From: Varibaculum timonense_A
GTDB taxonomy: Bacteria; Actinomycetota; Actinomycetes; Actinomycetales; Actinomycetaceae
Length of the DNA stretch: 64,000 bases
Direction: 5' to 3'
Assembly (NCBI RefSeq): GCF_027694345.1
Contig: NZ_JAQEVU010000003.1
Span: 210,153-274,152 of the forward strand
A model generated the notes under the pieces. It was not told the origin of the DNA and did no database searches. It was given only the letters and a program-made list of their open reading frames with translations. A program made the translations under genes and the position numbers. Below are positions 61,802 through 64,000 of this stretch, piece by piece (within the stretch, counting starts at the first letter, position 1; each line of letters opens with the position of its first letter).

Positions 61802-62266
61802 ATGATGCATGTGATGACGAAATACTTAGATACCCGCAAGGCAGCAATCAGCGCCCTAGAGGACTACCCACTGATGGAACAAGCAGCCAGCCAAGACACG
61901 CAAGCTGAGGCAAACCAGCTACGCGAAGACCTCGCCAGCCCTACTAGCCCCAAAATCACTGGCATGCCCCGCTCACGCGACCCCCACGCTGGTGAACGCC
62001 GCATAGCTGCCACCCTCGACAAGATTGATCTGCTCGCAGCCCGTAGCCAACAAGCCCAAGAGTACCTGGACTGGTTCCTGCCCGCCTGGCAAGCACTCAA
62101 CACCGATGACCAGTTCGTGTTGGAAAACTTCTTCCTCGGCCAAGGCAATCAAGACGAACGAGTCCAAATGATCGGTGACCACTTCTATATTGAACGAGAC
62201 AGTGTCTACCGGCGAAAGAACCGAGCATTAGATCGCCTGGCATTAGCACTGTATGGCAGACGCTAA
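61802..62266 (+). CDS. ArpU/RinA-like late regulator
   Basis: A 154-residue helical protein with a sigma-4-like C-terminal part (E-R-D-S-V-Y-R-R-K-N-R-A-L-D-R-L), typical of the phage ArpU family that turns on late genes. The start may be ATG 61802 or the M at 61805. It is the last regulatory gene before the HNH gene, the place of late activators in intact phages. Confidence 0.75.
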   Translation: MMHVMTKYLDTRKAAISALEDYPLMEQAASQDTQAEANQLREDLASPTSPKITGMPRSRDPHAGERRIAATLDKIDLLAARSQQAQEYLDWFLPAWQALNTDDQFVLENFFLGQGNQDERVQMIGDHFYIERDSVYRRKNRALDRLALALYGRR

Positions 62267-62360
62267 CTTGCACCCATGCGTTAGCAAGTATCCGAACCCT
62301 GCTATGGAAATCGTTATTTAACCCTGAAATACTGTAGGTGGTTGAAAATATAGGAACGAG

Positions 62361-62398
62361 CCCTCCGGCAAACAGTTATCACTGCCCGGAGGGTTTCG
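62361..62398 (+). terminator. Hairpin terminator
   Basis: CCCTCCGG (62361-62368) and CCGGAGGG (62386-62393) followed by TTTCG, between the ArpU-like and HNH genes. Confidence 0.7.
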
Positions 62399-62417
62399 TC
62401 TTGGCCGACAAAGGACG

Positions 62418-62804
62418 GTGAGGCTGGTGCCAAGCAAACCAAAACATCCCTGCTCAGCGCCGGGCTGTCCCCAACTAACCCGCGAAAGGTTCTGCCAAAT
62501 CCACGCCAAGAAAGCAGACAAGAACTATCGCAGGTTTGAACGTGACCAGAGAATCAACAAGCGTTACGGTGCACGCTGGCGCCGGATTCGTGCCGCATAC
62601 ATTTCCCAGCATCCTTTGTGCGAAGACTGCCTGGAAAAAGGACTAACCACCCCAGTTGCTGAAGTCCAGCACGTCCTACCCTTAGACCATGGCGGCAGCC
62701 ACGACTTTTCTAACCTGCGCAGCCTGTGCAAACCCTGCCACTCCAGGCAGAGCGCGTTAGACGGTGACAGATGGAGGCAAGCCCTACAGGTCTACACCTA
62801 CTAG
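62418..62804 (+). CDS. Phage HNH endonuclease
   Basis: A 128-residue HNH nuclease. Zinc cysteines occur as C-E-D-C and C-K-P-C, and the HNH core is V-Q-H-V-L-P-L-D-H-G-G-S-H-D-F-S-N-L-R-S-L (split); start GTG 62418 (or GTG 62427). A further N-terminal C-S-A-P-G-C and C-Q-I-H group may bind another zinc. In tailed phages this gene is next to terminase and helps DNA packaging, but no terminase follows here. Confidence 0.88.
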   Translation: MRLVPSKPKHPCSAPGCPQLTRERFCQIHAKKADKNYRRFERDQRINKRYGARWRRIRAAYISQHPLCEDCLEKGLTTPVAEVQHVLPLDHGGSHDFSNLRSLCKPCHSRQSALDGDRWRQALQVYTY

Positions 62805-63270
62805 ATTTCTTGAAAACCGCAACACAACCATTGGCACTTCCCCACCCTAAAAATATCGACCTTGTTCCCACGCCAAGTTACGGGACAAGTCGAGGATTTG
62901 GTTAGGGGTTGGGGCCCTCGAATCTCTACAGCTTTGGCGAAGGTCAGCGGGCGGGGCCAACCGTACACAAAAAGACCGAATCAAACAGGGTATTAACCTG
63001 CATTGGTCCCTCTCTGCTTCATCACTATTTGTTGTTTTGGGATTTTCCGCCCTGGAAAGCCAATAGACCGCAAGGCAGCAGGTGTGGAGATGGGAATCGC
63101 ACTAGGTTGCCATCACTTTTCTTCTTGCCCGTCCGGTTTCGCCTTCCCCCATGGCTTATGAGTGACGGGGAAAAATAAACGCACACCATAAAACTGGCGG
63201 CGATTTTTCCCGACTGGTAGGTGACCTCTTACCAGTGAGTTAATAACTGATTTCTATGAAGGAGGAATCA
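62805..63270. other. Gap where terminase would be expected
   Basis: About 466 bases with no convincing gene. A plus-strand reading of 62909-63178 encodes only low-grade sequence and is judged spurious. I see no terminase or portal fragment that I could assign. It contains the 63213-63236 palindrome close to the next gene's RBS. Confidence 0.5.
63213..63236. promoter_or_regulatory. 7-bp inverted repeat upstream of the last gene
   Basis: ACTGGTA (63213-63219) and TACCAGT (63230-63236), 10 bases apart, 35 bases before the start of the next gene. A possible operator or leader hairpin. Confidence 0.4.
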
Positions 63271-64000
63271 TGGCAGATCAAATGGTTTTGAAAACACAGC
63301 AATGGTTGAACACTACCTACGGCAGTAAGACTGGGTTCGGTTCAGTCTCAGAGAACGGTCGAACCGGATGGGACACGATCAATGCTTTGATTCGTGCCCT
63401 GCAAATCGAGCTGGGTATCACAGCCACAGCGAATAACTTCGGTGCCGGGACGCAGTCACGTTTTAAGAATCGTTGGCCGAACGGGATCAGCAAAAATGAT
63501 TCTACCAGTAACGTGCATGGCATTATCCAAGGAGCCCTGTGGTGTAAAGGATACCCAGCAGAATACGGAGGTATCACAACTAAGTTTACTGATAATGTTG
63601 CTTCTTCGATTCGGGATTTGAAGAGCGATATCGGGTTATCGTCATCATCTTCCACGATTAATCTGGAGCTGATGATGGCACTGCTATCAATGAAGCAGTT
63701 CAAACTGTTGTCAGCCTATGGCGGTAAGAGTGCTATTCGAACAGCGCAGCAAAAAGTAAATCGCCAATACAAGGCATACACGGGTATCGTTCCAACTGAT
63801 GGTTTGTACGGGCGTGAAATGAACACTGCCCTGATCCAAGTGTTGCAAGCCATCGAGGGATTCAGCCCTGCGGAGGCGACCGGTAACTTCGGTAACGGCA
63901 CCCGCTCACGCCTACAAACGATTAGCGGTGGCTCGAGCCAGTGGGTATGGCTTGGTACGGCAGCACTCGTGTGCAACGGAATCGGACAGAATGCAGTCAA
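63271..64000 (+). CDS. Peptidoglycan-binding-repeat protein, probably DUF1906-like hydrolase (3' partial)
   Basis: Starts at ATG 63271 with an excellent RBS (AAGGAGG, 63260-63266) and is open to the window end (243 codons seen). Two similar peptidoglycan-binding-like units are visible: Q-Q-W-L-N-T-T-Y-G-S with G-W-D-T-I-N-A-L-I-R-A-L-Q-I near the start and Q-Q-K-V-N-R-Q-Y-K with E-M-N-T-A-L-I-Q-V-L-Q about residue 170. In related proteins such units precede a DUF1906 glycoside-hydrolase-like domain, which would lie beyond the edge. No signal peptide is seen. Confidence 0.7.

Larger units (their letters stand above)
50670..62804 (+). mobile_element. Phage replication module without structural genes
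   Basis: Sigma-like regulator, DUF2800, DUF2815, DNA polymerase, antirepressor, DUF4406-like, P4-type primase, VRR-NUC, SNF2-type helicase, ArpU-like and HNH genes occur in the order seen in many prophages of Firmicutes and actinobacteria. After the HNH gene one expects terminase and portal genes, but none follow. No integrase lies within it. It reads as a remnant or satellite-like element. Confidence 0.75.

Noticed and set aside
62801..62830. Serine-tRNA anticodon-like string CTTGAAAACCG
   Set aside because: No matching stems or T-arm nearby; taken as chance.
62909..63178. Plus-strand reading frame after the HNH gene
   Set aside because: It contains G-D-G-N-R-T-R-like text typical of spurious frames, lacks an RBS and has no recognisable family; I treat the region as non-coding.

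Overview
The window looks like a chromosome segment of an actinobacterium, most likely a member of the Actinomycetaceae (Varibaculum or a close relative is my best guess, from gene content only). Reasons: the gene order UPF0182 / PPA1309-like / Lon-like PDZ protease / DUF2342 metalloprotease / ThiF-like / UvrD2 / NudC, the pncB-clpS-DUF2017-murI block, a DUF3039 gene, and a tmRNA with the tag AKHNRTDFALAA.

Layout. (1) 1-10100: right end of a siphovirus-type prophage: major capsid protein (cut by the window edge), head-tail connectors, tail tube, tail chaperone pair with a +1 frameshift, tape measure, tail tip, amidase endolysin, holin, two 29-codon membrane peptides, an excisionase-like HTH protein and a tyrosine integrase. 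It ends at a tRNA 3'-half remnant that is probably one attachment site. (2) 10256-29092: core housekeeping genes (orn, ilvA, UPF0182, proteases, uvrD2, nudC, rph, rdgB, murI, clpS, pncB). (3) 29258-35631: a five-gene operon for sulfated-sugar use: sugar MFS importer, Cys-type sulfatase, ROK regulator, anaerobic sulfatase-maturing radical SAM enzyme and TauE/SafE sulfite exporter. (4) ssrA (tmRNA) at 35772-36147 with promoter and terminator.

(5) 36190-63270 is accessory DNA in layers. First comes a tightly overlapping minus-strand operon (44036 to 36858): NodU-type carbamoyltransferase, AsnRS-like class II synthetase, ATP-grasp ligase with a G-tract frameshift, two dCTP-deaminase-like paralogues (one with the catalytic Glu changed to Gln), MFS exporter and methyltransferase. 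It reads as an undescribed small-molecule (nucleoside- or peptide-amide-like) biosynthesis and export cluster, with an iron-box-like site and an 11-bp tandem repeat in its promoter region. Next are an intact IS3-family element with perfect 22-bp ends, a decayed second IS3-type transposase, and a four-gene operon (HNH-like CTD protein, small middle component, SMC-like DUF2326 ATPase, XRE regulator) that fits an ABC-three-component (ABC-3C) conflict system, preceded by phased CGTGAG repeats and palindromes. Then follows a phage replication module (sigma-like regulator, DUF2800, DUF2815, family A DNA polymerase, antirepressor, DUF4406-like, frameshifted P4-type primase, VRR-NUC, SNF2-type helicase, ArpU-like regulator, HNH) that stops where terminase and structural genes would be expected. 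(6) The window ends inside a long plus-strand gene for a peptidoglycan-binding-repeat protein, probably with a DUF1906-like domain further on.
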